A DNA stretch of 64,000 nt from Ligula intestinalis (lineage: Eukaryota; Platyhelminthes; Cestoda; Diphyllobothriidea; Diphyllobothriidae): the NCBI GenBank assembly GCA_036362985.1, contig JAYGXS010000002.1, forward strand, positions 92,906,442 to 92,970,441, in the 5' to 3' direction. The number at the start of each line of letters is the position of its first letter. Position 1 is the first letter of the stretch. Positions 1 to 11,289 of the stretch are shown here, piece by piece. Below the pieces are notes generated by a model. It had not been told where the DNA came from, made no database searches, and saw only the letters and a program-made list of their open reading frames with translations. The position numbers and the translations under genes are program-made.

Positions 1-1999
1 ATGTTTTTTTTCAAGCGTGCCAGCCGCACGAAAGGAATGATGAATCATGTTCTTGACCATCCAAAAAATACTAACCTATATCAAGCGGAAAAACTCACGA
101 AGGCAAAAGGACGCGAGTTGCAGAAACATAAACAAACACGAAAAAACTTGTCAGGCTACGCAAACTGTAAAAAACCGAAACACATAACGACAGCTGCAAG
201 CCTGAATGTGCAGTCTCCGATGATGGATGGATGACACAACCGCTCGCAGTTCTGGACCTCTAATCAACTTCTATACGCCGGTGAACGTTTATCCTTATTC
301 TCACGGAAATGTTTGATACGCACGTTGAGTCAAGTTTGAGTTTGAGTCACCCTCATCCACAGTGCCACTTCGTCGAAATGCCAATTAGAACTTACTGTTA
401 TGGACGACGGGGTAGCAGCCTTGACTACTGCATCGTCATCGTACTGTCTCGTTCAACAGAATGTTTCTCTTCTGAAACCTAAAACTCAGCGACCTCAATA
501 CAATCAAGAATTTAATGGATATACAGTTTAATCTCACATCATGTCAAAGCGACTTCGATCCAGCTTTGAAAAAAGGTAATGTGCTTTTAGCAGACATCAA
601 GGCGGACCAACTGATAAACTGGCAGCTCTTTTATCACTATCAATAACCAACTCCTCGTTTGAAAAGTCATTCTCCATGGACGCTAACGAAATGTCCAGCC
701 AGATTTTGAATTGGAGGCATACCGCAGTTCGTGTAAGTCTCATTTTTTGGAAGCCAGTCAGAGGCCAGGTCGCAGGCTCTGTACCCATGAATTATTCAGA
801 TAAGTTAAAATACGTCGATTTATAAAGAAATTATTTTTATTCATCAGAGATTACAGTTGTCCGGTTAAATGGTTTTTGAATCACACTGAAGCCGCGGAGA
901 TTTTTCACGGATGAGCCCACTTGATTATTTAAATCTGTCAGGACACGCTTCTGTTTATATTCGTTCGCTAATTGAACTGATTCACGCCAGTTTGAAAACT
1001 GCATATTACGAGCAAACGCGGAGAGCTTATATGCAGAGAGCCTGTTAATGTCTGCCAAATTCTAGCTGCCAAATTCTGTGCCCAAATAAAAATTAATAAT
1101 GAACTGAGCTGGATTTTACTGGCTATTCTGACGTCGATTGGAGTAAACTGAATATTTCTTAAAGTCTCCCACAGACGTTTTTTAAGGGCCTTAGTAAAAA
1201 CGAGAATCACAAATTGTAGTTGAACACGCACGCAAAAGTCAAAACGAAGGTAAATAATAAGTCAAATATGACCTCATTACTTCAGTTTTTCTTGTTAGAT
1301 AACTTCTGAAAACAGGCATCTTCCTAAAGCATTATCTCGATACCGACGGCTTTTTTCTCAAGCTAGACGCATTTAAAAGTTAACTTCTAACGCCTTGTGG
1401 GAAAGTGAATGCTCGGGCCCATATTGGCAATTTTGTAATCGATTACTTGCAAAGAAGACGTGTGCAAGACAGTCTGGCTAATTCCCTTTGATTAGTACTT
1501 CAGTCTCTTCGATAGCACTTTTTCGAGTTCAATTTTAAAATCATAATTTCTCTTACCTCCTTGCTGACTGTTATAATTATAGCCTTTATGTTTTTTTGAT
1601 TTCTGCTTAACATGCACCATGTTTTTTGATTAAATTATTTTAGTATTTTTCGCGAATATTCGCACAAAGTTAATTTTTGTGGTGCACTCACCCGTCTCAC
1701 GCCACACGTGTCTCAGACGCACGCGCCCATGCGCGTTTTACCTGTCAAGAGAGGTTTGAAGACAAAACAAAGTGACAACTTGCTGTCAGCCGCATCAAGG
1801 GCCCATCAGAGCGAAAAAAGTCTCATCTCACATCGCATTATAGGTCACCTAAGATTGTACCGGGCGTGATGGATCGAAGAATGGCCTCGAGTTGAAGCCT
1901 ACTACGTTCAAGGCTTTTAATGAAGGTCGGCTGGTTTTGCCATTCTCTCACGAGCTCTAGTTTGATGGCATCAATTCCAGGCCGCACAAAATAAGCAAA
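1..1999. other. Unassigned AT-rich DNA
   Basis: I see no recognisable gene, RNA or transposon domain here. Open frames are short (up to about 87 codons), have no family motifs and lie on both strands. The stretch is probably intergenic or consists of repeats too old to recognise. Confidence 0.5.
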
Positions 2000-2260
2000 T
2001 TAATAATAAAATTCCTTACCAAATCGGATATCGGTGGTGTACTGAGAAATAAAGTCAAAATGGCGGGCCTCGCAGGGTATAAACTTGTCAGAGGAAGTAA
2101 AACTGGCGTAAGTTAGAGGTTTTTGTTCAGGATAAATACAAAAACGAAGTTCTCTACTAAACGTTCTTAAGCAAGTTTGTGGGTGTGTCAATTTGGCAGA
2201 ATAAAAAGCTAAGGGTTGGATGCCGAGAGCGTCTGCTGCTGCCCGTGAGTCAGTGATTTC
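2000..2260 (-). pseudogene. Ty3/Gypsy RNase H fragment
   Basis: A short broken reading frame shows the order typical of the Gypsy pol RNase H region: a QPLAFYSAKL stretch, then TFSREL, then a KPLTYA motif, then a RHFDFISQYTTDIR stretch. The same order occurs in the better preserved Gypsy element at 51-55 kb (QPLAFFSQKL, TFSRELLAIY, HKPLTYAL, RHLDYISQFTSDIR). The part between TFSREL and KPLTY is shortened and the frame stops soon after, so only about 80 codons remain. It is a dead fragment of the same broad family; no LTR was recognised beside it. Confidence 0.7.
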
Positions 2261-2314
2261 AACCACTGTTCTTACAAATATCTCTTTATTCAAAAATTGC
2301 CACATATCGTCCAC

Positions 2315-3119
2315 TAAATTTGCGGTTTATTTGTTTGCGTTGTTAGTCTCTGTCAGAGATAAAAAAGGGAAATTAAAGTCAAGCAACAATTAAGGGGCTC
2401 AGAGGTCAATTTAAAATCACAAAGCTATTACGAAGGTGAGTGTGCAAGGCCATTTATGCCTTCGCAGATCGATAGATCGATTGAATGAGTTCTCATCAGA
2501 GGCCCAGGCTTCAATCTGTTCAAAATTTGACTTTATTCTGTTGTGAATGACTATATTCGTGGGCGCATCGGTTTACAGCAGCAAAGGCACAAGCGTTCTT
2601 AAAACGCAATTATATCGCGTTTTTTAAGTGTTACTACCCCGCGCAGGAATACCATGTTTTTAAAAAAAAAGTGAAATAGTAAATAATTGGGGTTAATATA
2701 TAAACCGACGTTGAAAATGTAATGAAAGCCTGTTAGTGCAAAAAAGACGGAGAAGGACAGGCAGCACAAGTAGAAATTGTGAAAGTTAATTTACTCATCA
2801 ACATTATTGAGCCATAGCCTAAGAAAACTCTCTAACTGCGCTGGTGGCATTACTTTAGTTTGAATTCAAGTTAATTATTTTGTTGATTAATTTAATTTCA
2901 GGGTAAGTTACATTTTACTTAGGTGGTTTTCAAGCGTAGCTAAATGTGGATAGTTTATTATGCAGTGTTAATTTAAGTATGTGCATGAAATTCTGGCAGT
3001 AAACTACTCAACTACAATCGAAATTAAACCTTGAAGTAAATTGGTAAACAAAAAACAAACTAAAAAACTTAAAAAAACTAGAATACCAGCAACTCAGAGT
3101 AAAAACGTGTGATCACTGG
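2315..3119. other. Unassigned AT-rich DNA
   Basis: No gene or repeat family was recognised. It ends at the 3' end of the PLE fragment that starts at about 3120. Confidence 0.5.
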
Positions 3120-3790
3120 AACAAGGGTTTTATTTTCCAGACGTTTCAGATTCTGTCGAGAATCTATAATCATATGTTATTGTAGGAAAGTCGGGAACAA
3201 GCGCAGATAAGGGTGATGCATGCACAGGTTGCACTGTATTTATAGTTCGTAGCGGTCATCCGCATGCGTACGATATCTGTCAGTTCCCGTAGCCACCGCT
3301 TGATATAATAATTGTGCGGTGATGACTCATTAATTGCCAAAGTTTGCTTGTCAGCATCGGTTGCGGGCTTGATAATTGCAGAACAATTATGCACGCTGTC
3401 AACAGAGTTGTCGCTGCGCCCGCACCTTCCCACGTGACTGATTCTGATGCTCAGGTAATTTCGCAGTACACCGTATAGGAACGCCAAATCGTAGCGTTTG
3501 TTTATGGACTGGGGGCCTGAGAACCATGACTCCAGCAGCTCGCGGATCACGCGATTGTTACCTATTGCGAGGATGTTTGCCTCGTTAAAATTGAAAATGT
3601 GGTCGGATCCCGTCAAGTGTGCTGCAGCATGGGTGTTGGTGTCTTTCTTCCTCACTGCCGCAGCATGCTCAGCCATTAGTGTCCGGAGTAATCTTCCGAT
3701 TTCTCCAACGTAGTTGCTTTGTTTACAACTGCACCAGATCCTGTAAACGATTTCAATCGTTTCCTGCCGTGGCAGTGGGTCTTTCTTTCT
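3120..3790 (-). mobile_element. PLE GIY-YIG endonuclease tail (family 2), minus strand
   Basis: Reading from 3790 downwards, the frame gives KDPLPRQE, then IVYRIWCSCKQSNYVGE, then MAEHAAAVRKKD, then RELLESWFSGPQSIN. This is the C-terminal GIY-YIG endonuclease of a Penelope-like element: the Y-V-G of the motif, the Cys pair before it and the following AEH are visible. Coding potential runs to about 3240; the 3' end near 3120-3180 has a degenerate GAATCTGAAACGTC block shared with other family-2 3' ends. Upstream reverse transcriptase is missing, so this is a truncated copy. It lies head-to-head with the copy at 3805-4140. Family assignment is firm; activity is not expected. Confidence 0.75.
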
Positions 3791-3804
3791 CGTGACTCGG
3801 AGCC

Positions 3805-4140
3805 GAGCATGCAGCGGTGAGAAAGAAAGACGCTAACTCCCTGGTTGCTGTTCCCTCGACGAGAGCCGGCCATATTTTCAGATTTAACGAGGCCGAAATT
3901 CTCGCAAGAGTTGACAACCGCGTGAGCCGCGAGCTGCTCGAGTCACGGTTCTCAGGCCCCCAGTCAATCAACAAGTGTAACGATTTTACGTTCCTTTACG
4001 GCTTACAGAGAAATAACCTGAGCAGCAGAATCAGTCACGTGGGAAGGAAGGGGCGCATCAACAACTCTGACGACAGCAGGTATCATTGTCGCACAATTAT
4101 CAAACTCACATCCGACGCGGACATAAACCCTGTTCAGGTC
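3805..4140 (+). mobile_element. PLE GIY-YIG endonuclease tail (family 2), plus strand
   Basis: Plus-strand coding shows HAAVRKKD, GHIFRFNEAEILAR, NRVSRELLESRFSGPQSINK and ISHVGRKGR, matching the C-terminal part of the neighbouring minus-strand copy. It starts inside the endonuclease, right after the AEH position, and lacks the GIY-YIG residues themselves. With 3120-3790 it forms an inverted pair whose centre is only about 15 bases. The frame runs open to 4320 but the family match fades near 4140. Confidence 0.7.
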
Positions 4141-4149
4141 AGTATGAAA

Positions 4150-5360
4150 GTGCAAAGTAGAGGCGGAAATAAGCAAATTCCAGCATTTGTTGATATCCAA
4201 GAAATATCCTATGCTATAAGTTGCTGCGGAAAGAAAGCTTCTAGTTTGTGCACAATGTACTACAAAAGAACATTCATAAAGAGCGGAACAATTTTAATTA
4301 TGTGTTTAAAAGCCCCATAATTTATTTGAGTCAACGAAATAACGGAGAGGGCACTTATGGGAAGACAAGATGAACGAAGACAAATCGCAAGCTTTTTCCT
4401 TACAAATCTGTTACGTTTAGTACCCTGAGACTAAATAGTGGTTTTACGAGAACAAAAATCCTTTTACTCCGAAATATATTTGACTGCACATGAAATGCAT
4501 CGAAATGCCATAAGTTTTCTCTGTACATCTGCAAATGAAACTTATCATAATGTTGTTAAAAAGTAAAAAATGAAACGCAACAGACAAAATATTAGCCTGT
4601 TTCAAAATATATAAGGACATATTCTGTCACACTGTTGTGAATTTTCAATCAAACATGGGGGCCCTAAAGTAAAAAGCGTACTAAAACGGCTCCAGTTTAC
4701 ATAGAAGAGTAATTTCGTACATTTTCAGCAAAGGATTTACCCCTTATTTTTTGGTATGTCAAGAATTGTTCGATCTTGACTTCATCTTCAAAAAAACTTA
4801 GAGTAAACAGATATTTGACGTCAAAGTATATAACTAAAGTGCTTTTTGAAGCATTAACTTCTTACAAGAATTCCCTTAATGAATGTTAGACGTATTCATT
4901 TTCGACTTTTTTGGAAATGGGTTTAAATGCTTGGATGATTCTAAAACCCTGTTTAAAACTCATTATTTAGGTCAGTGATTTTAAGATATTTCCTTTTTTA
5001 ATTTAACGGTAACTAGGTTGAACAAAATCAGCATTTAGGTTTAAAAGGCAAAAAACATTAAAATTTGTATATGGTTAAGCAAAATTTCGAGAACAAGCTG
5101 CTGCTTGTCTCATTCGAACTCTCAAACGAATTCCAAGGACTGTGACAAAGAGGAATTTCGTTCAGAATGTACAAAATTGTATGAATTTGATTACAAGTTC
5201 AACTCTAATCCAACTTTTTAGACAACATCCAGCGTCTTCGCTTTCGGCCTTTGATTTGTTTGATTCGTGAAAAGAGCCCGGACCTTAATCAAATGAAAAA
5301 TATTTTTGCAAACGTCAAAAGACATTGGTATACAGCGGAAAATCTTTCCATGGATGAAGA
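4150..5360. other. Unassigned AT-rich DNA
   Basis: No domain, RNA gene or repeat family was recognised in this stretch. Confidence 0.45.
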
Positions 5361-5369
5361 CGTGGATTA

Positions 5370-5640
5370 TATTCTCCACACCCACATTGCACCAAAAACT
5401 TTCGATAAATTGGCAAATCATCATCAGGCCACAACATTTGCAGGGTAATTTAAACTGTACGGATAGACAGGGTTAAATAGTCTTGTCTTATTAAAACTCA
5501 TCGCTTACGCGTCGCCCGCATGGCGGGGTCGGCGTGTAGAGGTTTGTGCGTCCAGGGCGGGGAGGGGGGTGCATAACGTCTATCAGACAAGGACGTCGCC
5601 AATTTATCGAAAGTTTTTGGCGCAATGTGGGTGGTGGATT
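5370..5640. repeat. Small inverted repeat, about 40-bp arms
   Basis: The block ending AAAACTTTCGATAAATTGGC at about 5375-5417 returns as its reverse complement at about 5590-5635. The matching core is about 35-40 bases with a few changes. The spacer contains a GC-rich patch. No protein family was recognised in either arm. Confidence 0.6.
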
Positions 5641-5673
5641 CCATATGAGCGGAAAAGTTGAGCGGGTCATATC

Positions 5674-5850
5674 GATCCAAGTGTGATTAAACTCATGGCA
5701 TGAAGCGGGCGTTTGTAGCTTAGCGGTAAAGCATTCACCTCCGGCAAAGGCTTTCTCTGATGCACGGGTTCAAATCCCGCCAACAGCCTAGAGTTTTCAC
5801 ACTTGGGTCAACTCAAATTAATAAAATCTGCCAAACCAACTTAATAAAGC
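5674..5850 (+). repeat. tRNA-like short element with inverted arms, core in plus orientation
   Basis: The core at 5707-5790 has a pol III A box (TAGCTTAGCGG) and a B box (GGTTCAAATCC) with a perfect 4-bp T stem, so it derives from a tRNA. The acceptor stem has mismatches and it is unlikely to be a working tRNA. The core is bracketed by inverted arms: GATCCAAGTGTGATTAAACTC at 5674-5694, and GAGTTTTCACACTTGGGTC at 5791-5809. A tail (GGGTCAACTCAAATTAA, then AAATCTGCCAAACC) follows. The same arms and tail occur at 14666-14839 with the core reversed. Confidence 0.65.
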
Positions 5851-6825
5851 TTCCTAAAACGAGTGAATCTGGACAAAATTTTCAGAAAAAATGCAAAGTA
5901 ATGAACTGTTCAACTGCTGCAGAAGGTTTATCTGTCCTTTACACTGATATAACCTGAATTTGGTTTTCTTATCCTTTTTTGGCAACAGTAGTTTATGTAT
6001 TGCACCACCTATACCCGTAGTCTTAGAATTTTTCCTACGGAAACAATGTTTATAGTGGTTCTATGGGTGGGAAATAATTAAGTAACTGCTTTATTAATTT
6101 TTAATTTATTGTATTGAGCAAAGTCGTTAATTTATATCTGTAGATTTTCCTAAGCTGTATTATCGTTTAACTTATTGTGGAAAAACCGATCATCAGAATG
6201 CCAGTTTCTTGTTATTCCTGCAGAGAAAGAGATGGTGGTTAAGAGGTCGTCTACTTCAACTTACCTGAGTATCTCTACATCTACCTCTGGAGTTAGATGA
6301 GTATCGTTCACGGCGCGAAACGCCTCGCACACCTTTTATTTACATGCAGAACACCATACTCGCAGCGGCAGCGGGAAACTATTTTTACGACATTTTTCCA
6401 CTTTTCATTTACTTTTACAGATTTCCGTGACTAAAATTTCAATTTCTCCACCCACAAAACCCAGACAATCACCGTTTCCATAGGACAAAATGCTGAACCT
6501 AGGAGTATAAGAGGCGTAATTCTTAAATTTCCTTTACCATTTTTTCTGCACCAGTCACATTTATGGATCAACACGCTCACTTCGCAAAACTTTCTACTTA
6601 CGTGAGTCATCACTGCATAAACCTGTCCATAAAAATTGAAATGTGTAGGGTGCGTGTATGAAGTATTTGGGCGACTCATTTGTTCTTGACTACGCGTATC
6701 CACTGTTGAGGTTTGAACCTTGTTCCTTCTTCACTCATATGTTATTTTTGTCCACCGGAATGTGCTCCTTTGTCCGCTGACGTTTCGGACAGCTGGGCTG
6801 GCTGTCCTTTGTCAAGGCGTGAACT
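5850..6825. other. Unassigned DNA
   Basis: No recognisable gene or repeat family. The stretch ends at a PLE-like fragment on the minus strand. Confidence 0.4.
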
Positions 6826-6829
6826 GACT

Positions 6830-7132
6830 TTATTGATTAGTAATCCCAAGTTGTGGCTGTGTGTTGGCCATGGACTGATCGATTTTTACAGCGCCTGCTG
6901 CTTGGCCTTGCGCGTGGATTTTGGCCGTCCCCAGGATGCTTGCAATCTTGCTCCCCCTCCCCGGTGGTTTCATCACGGGGTCGTCTTTGTTTGAAAATCC
7001 TAGGTTCAAATTGACCTCGTCTTGTCCTTTACTAACGTAATGGCGTATGACTTTGCAGGCCGCGGGGAGGTTCAGATGCCCGTTGACGTAGTTGGCATCT
7101 AAATAGCATGTCTCAAACGTCAGTCTTTTCAC
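6830..7132 (-). mobile_element. PLE endonuclease tail, divergent subfamily 3
   Basis: A minus-strand frame of about 100 codons contains YLDANYVNGHLNLPAACKVI followed by RHYVSKGQ. This aligns with the C-terminal signature of PLE endonuclease tails elsewhere in the window (LESWFSGPQSINK, then LRNYLSSRI): an aromatic/small/Asn-rich block, a Leu-Pro, then an RHY or RNY. A second member lies at 27345-27490. It lacks the GIY-YIG core. I infer the family from this weak pattern only. Confidence 0.4.
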
Positions 7133-7426
7133 TTTTCAGGCTTCACAGCCTACAACGGTCGCGCTTTGACTTTAGAATTTGTGGCCAATCAATGCGATAT
7201 AGGTTGCAAGCTGCGAGTTTACGTCAGGTCTCCGGGCCGCCATTTTGTGTTCTTGCAGGCGGGTCTGCAATATCCGCTCTCCTTCTCCAACTTAATTGAA
7301 GTCTCCATGGTTTGAAAGTATTTTCTAGACAACTTCCGAAGTTTCACTAGGGACAGGCTGTCTTTATGCTGCATAAATCGGCGGCGTATTGGCACCTGAG
7401 GTCAATGGGCTATGCCTACTCCAGCG

Positions 7427-7615
7427 GGTTGTAACAATCGAGAGACTGTTTCGGAGACTCCTTTTATATATAAAATGACCTTCCAGGCTTCGGGTTGCTG
7501 TTCTGTTGCCCGTCGACTATTCCCTCGGCGTGTCATATAGCCCACCGTGACCTTCACGTGCACTCCCTTGCCATCCCCTGCCCACAAGCAGCGTCTTTTT
7601 TTGCGGTTGTAACAC
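7427..7615 (-). repeat. Possible LTR-like fragment
   Basis: Read on the minus strand, the segment begins near TGTTACAACC, has a TATA-like ATATATAAAAGG and ends near TTGTTACAACCC. The short terminal match and TATA box resemble the LTR-like family at 16-19 kb, but no internal domains accompany it, so this is tentative. Confidence 0.25.
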
Positions 7616-7639
7616 TCCACAGCTCTTATTCAAAATATG

Positions 7640-9160
7640 GAGAGACCAAAAAGTAGCGTCTCAATTTCAACAGTCTGTATATTTTGTTTTCGGGCACGAA
7701 CGTATAAAAAATGTATCAGCTGTTTAGGTTTAGCAGCTGCAGTGATGGTTGTAAATTCAGGAAATCGACTCCTGGACCAATGAGATGTGACAAAAGTATT
7801 ATTTTAAATAGCAAAAGCATGTCAAATTTAGGGAAAAACGTGATCCAACATATCATGGTTGGATGCCTGTGCACCTAGCAGCAGCGTTTTTAACTTAGAA
7901 ACTCAGTTTTTGTAGCCAAACTTTTTAAGAAGCTTTGTGCTTATTAATTGATGAAAGCAATAGGGCACAATAGTTTGGACAGTATGGTCCATCAATTTAA
8001 GCGAGTTAGTCATTTCGCAGTCACAAAGAGCTTATAAAGGCTGTATAATTTCTTTCTCGCAAAGATCCCTTTATATGGCAACTAATAACGAGCAGTTAGC
8101 GAACACTTTATCAAACAATCCTACCTTCATAAAGCTGATAGTAAATTACGCTTATAAACAGAGAAGCAAAACACGGTTAAACTGATAGCCATAGCATTTG
8201 CTTTAAGGGAGAAAGGAGCCACTTCTCGTTCTATCACACAGTCTCGGATCGCATTAAACTTGTGTTTTTGTCGTGGTTTTGAATCCTTTCGAGGTCACCT
8301 GGTTTTTCCCGCTTGAACCCAATGCAAATTTTTTCCATCAAACTTCCCATTATTTCGCAACATTCTCCAGTGTTATATCTAAATTGTTCGTAAATTTTCG
8401 CTGTTATTTTTGTTCTGATATCGCCATCCTCTTAGTTTTATATTAAGCAGCATACAATGAGTGAAAAAATAACCACGTAATCGCCTTTTACCTCCAGCTC
8501 TTCACCGTGCCTGCCAAAATTAATCAGAACTAGCGCCAAAACAGTTGGCAAGACTTTAGTAGGAAAGGCAGCAAAAGCTGCCCTTCATTCGTGAGGTGAC
8601 TTTTAATTAAATTTTAAGAACTCTCGGTCTATCTAAAGAGCATTTGAAGCAATTTCAACAGCGAAATCACATTGACGATCAAAGTAAGCACCAGGAGAAT
8701 TGACACAATTACAAGCAAATGTCTAAACGAGAGCATGACTATTGTCTACCAAATGAGCTCTAGTCTGTCTGATGGAGCTTCAGGCGCAGTTTCTAGTCAT
8801 TTTTTCAACGTAGGATACGTTTCAATGTTGGCGATTGCCCTGGTGCGATTTTCCCGCAAAATTGCACCACAGCCGCACAGGCAACCAATGAAGGCAACCA
8901 GAAGCTAGTCAAGCGGTAGCTGGTAGCCTCGTATTGTGAACGCCATACACGTTTTGCAGACAGACAGACTCGTACTCCAACTCGAAACTTCCTTTAAGCG
9001 TTAGTTCAGAGCAGAAAACTTGGTTAATTTGCACGAAGAATGTCATGCGCGTGCACAGCAGCTGCGAGCGCGTTACTAACTTCGACATAATGGTTCAGGA
9101 CGCTGATGAAGTCTTGACTTGCCAATACAAGTGAACTTGCGAGTCCCAGGAAGTAATTGA
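7640..9160. other. Unassigned AT-rich DNA
   Basis: Nothing recognised. Frames are short and have no family motifs. Confidence 0.45.
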
Positions 9161-9164
9161 GAAG

Positions 9165-9240
9165 ATCGCTGGGGCAATACTTTTATTCACCTGATGTTTC
9201 GAGATCCGTCGGAGAAACTGGCAGACTTCTCAATCAGCGA
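9165..9240 (-). mobile_element. PLE family-2 3' end, minus strand
   Basis: The reverse complement carries the conserved family-2 end: a GATCTCGAAACATCAGG block followed by AATAAAAG and CCCCAGCGATC. It faces the plus-strand family-2 fragment beginning at about 9285, giving another inverted pair. Confidence 0.6.
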
Positions 9241-9284
9241 ATTGCCGAACACGCGGCAATACTCTGGTAAAGTGATGCCAATTC

Positions 9285-9840
9285 TCAAGTTGCCGCTCAT
9301 TCGACGAGACCCGGCCACACATTCAAATTTGATGAGGCCGAAATTCTTGCAAGAAGTGACAATCGAGTGAGCCAAGAATTACTTGAGTCATGGTTTACGG
9401 GCCCCCAATCCATCAACAAGTGCAACGGCTTGCCCAACCCTTATTTGGTACTGACACTCATCATCCATCAACAAGTGCAACGATTTGCCCAATCCATATT
9501 CAATCCTGAGATGCAATTTGGCCAAAGCAAGCCATCACTTCAGGAACGGGCAGGCCACCGACTCATCGTATGCCAACACCGGGTAGCCAGATAGCCGAGC
9601 AATCATCACGCCCGAGCTCACCGCCCGTAACGGAAGTTCAACAGGTCAGAGCCCGCGTGCCGTCCAACAAGCAGTCCACGCACAATAAGGCAATTAACGT
9701 TATTTGTCGCTGTACGCTTGCAGTAATGACTGTGTCCTATAAATACTGCAAACGTCTGTGCACACTTAACCTTTCTGCTACTCGTGTCTCTGATGAAGAA
9801 TCCGCGACGGATATCGAAACGTCAGGCGAATAAACATATT
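9285..9840 (+). mobile_element. PLE family-2 tail with 3' end
   Basis: Plus-strand coding shows VAAHSTRPGHTFKFDEAEI, NRVSQELLESWFTGPQSINK and CNGLPNPY. The stretch CATCAACAAGTGCAACG then recurs about 60 bases later as a local tandem duplication. The non-coding 3' part continues with CCTATAAATACTGCAAACG and ends with a conserved CTGATGA...GAAACGTCAGG block, an AATAAAC, CCCAGCGATCGAGTC and then a TTC microsatellite. The GIY-YIG core is absent. This is the best preserved family-2 3' end in the window. Confidence 0.7.
9792..9832 (+). ncRNA. Hammerhead-like ribozyme core in PLE 3' end
   Basis: CTGATGA is followed by a GAATCC-GCGAC-GGAT-type stem-loop and then CGAAAC, which is the order of the hammerhead core (CUGAUGA, stem II, GAAA). 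Hammerhead motifs are known from PLE terminal repeats. The same block occurs at 18111-18064 (minus) and 21365-21400 (plus). An upstream ACGTC could supply a short stem III and a GUC cleavage site, but I could not close stem I convincingly, so self-cleavage is unproven. Confidence 0.4.
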
Positions 9841-9854
9841 GTCCCAGCGATCGA

Positions 9855-9895
9855 GTCTTCTTCTTCTTCTTCTTCTTCTTCTTCTTCTTCTTCTC
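9855..9895 (+). repeat. (TTC)n microsatellite
   Basis: About 13 uninterrupted TTC/CTT units directly after the PLE 3' end. The position, immediately downstream of the conserved end, suggests the element carries or targets a TTC-rich tail; a GAA run also borders the minus-strand 3' end at 18017. Confidence 0.95.
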
Positions 9896-9897
9896 AC

Positions 9898-10035
9898 TGA
9901 CACTCAATTTGGCCAAAGCAAGTCGCCACTTGGGGTACGGACAGGCCTACGCAAATACCACAGAGCCAGGTGTTCGAGCAATTATCACGCTCCAGTCCAC
10001 CACGATTGATAAAAGTTCAATAGGACAATAGGTTT
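9898..10035 (+). repeat. Second copy of PLE family-2 downstream segment
   Basis: The block CAATTTGGCCAAAGCAAG through AAAGTTCAATAGGACA repeats the segment at about 9515-9648 with roughly 80% similarity, on the same strand. It lies past the microsatellite, so either two truncated copies sit in tandem or the first was duplicated. Confidence 0.55.
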
Positions 10036-10039
10036 GTTA

Positions 10040-10640
10040 TATGGGTTAGTTTTTGGATTATTTTTTGGGCTAAGAATTTTGGATTTTGTAAATATGCTTG
10101 CCTGTTGCACTCACTACCCTCTATTTGCTATATGAGTTTAAATTTGCGCCAAACGCTGCTATGTTTGTTTCTTCAAAATATTTCTTTAAAATATTCTTAA
10201 TTTGACGTTGGCGTAATTTTTGTGAACGTTTGTTTGTCTTATCTCCTGGTTGTTTAAATTTGTGTGTTTTGTGTTACGTTTCACACTGACTAGTCATGCA
10301 TCTTGTGTAAATAGGGAATTCCGTCGCACTACAGTGTTTTGTGTGAGGAGGCATGCAGACAGACGTTCACGGTAGGGGAGAATAAAAATTTCGCTGTATT
10401 CTGCGAAAGGATCTCTTCTTTTAAATACAATTTTGTCTAAGAGCACAAACGCACATAAATAGACGCATATTGTAAGGGTATATTTAAATTTCTCTTGTGA
10501 TTCTTATAATAGATGAAATCAGTTTATTAGGGAAATTAACTGCTGCAACAAGTTTACAAAATCTGGTATGAAAGCTACCACTCTAAAAAATGGGATCTCT
10601 GACACTTTAGTTCTAACACACAAAAAGGTGGCCTTGGCAC
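10040..10640. other. Unassigned AT-rich DNA upstream of LINE-E
   Basis: No coding domain was seen. It may include the 5' untranslated region of the LINE that follows, but I cannot place its 5' end. Confidence 0.4.
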
Positions 10641-10655
10641 AAAAGAGGACCTGTC

Positions 10656-11239
10656 ATGTCCTCCAAATATAAAATGCCGGAGCTTAGAGATCTCACAGCC
10701 CACGTCTGTAGGGTCCTTAATAAACCTCATAGCCCGTTATTTAATCGCAGCCAGTGCATGGTCATACAAGGCATGCTTGAATCTTCTTCAGAGACCCCAA
10801 AGAATAGAATTGACCATGGTATGGATTTATTCCGCGGATACATTAAACTTCTCCTACATGAAAATGAAGAAATGGTGGTCCCCGTCCTAAAAGAATTTAG
10901 GATGGGCCTGAAGAAGGTTCCGTATACGGACTCGGGTCAACCCAGACCAATAAACTTTATACTGAAGCACGAAGAACAAGCGAAGCTTTTGTTGAACAGG
11001 AAATCGCAACTATGAAACAAGTACCCAACGGTTTTTCTCAGCGGGAGTACTCGCCGGCCAAGAGGGAGAAGTGGCGGGCACTGAAAACTGAACTCCACAG
11101 CAGATCCAATGCGGGCGAGAGGAACCTGCGAATAATGAACGGGGAAATCATCACCGCCCAGAGGTCATTCCTCTGGAGACAGCCAATAACGCTGAGTTTT
11201 ACAGACAAAAAGCAAACCAAAACTCAGGAAATAAAGTAA
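10656..11239 (+). pseudogene. LINE-E ORF1-like protein, frameshifted
   Basis: The first frame (10656-11015) ends with a QPRPINFILKHEEQAKLLLN stretch. A shifted frame continues with REYSPAKREKWRALKTEL, HSRSNAGERNLRIMNGEI. This is the order seen in ORF1 proteins of CR1-type LINEs: an RNA-binding block followed by a conserved D/E-R-rich, GE-nL-I-nG segment. At least one frameshift near 11010 separates the halves. It precedes an endonuclease and a reverse transcriptase on the same strand, which supports the assignment. Not functional as it stands. Confidence 0.6.
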
Positions 11240-11289
11240 CTAATTCGCAGAGACCTTCCGGCTCCCTCGACCCACAAATTGCTCAGAAC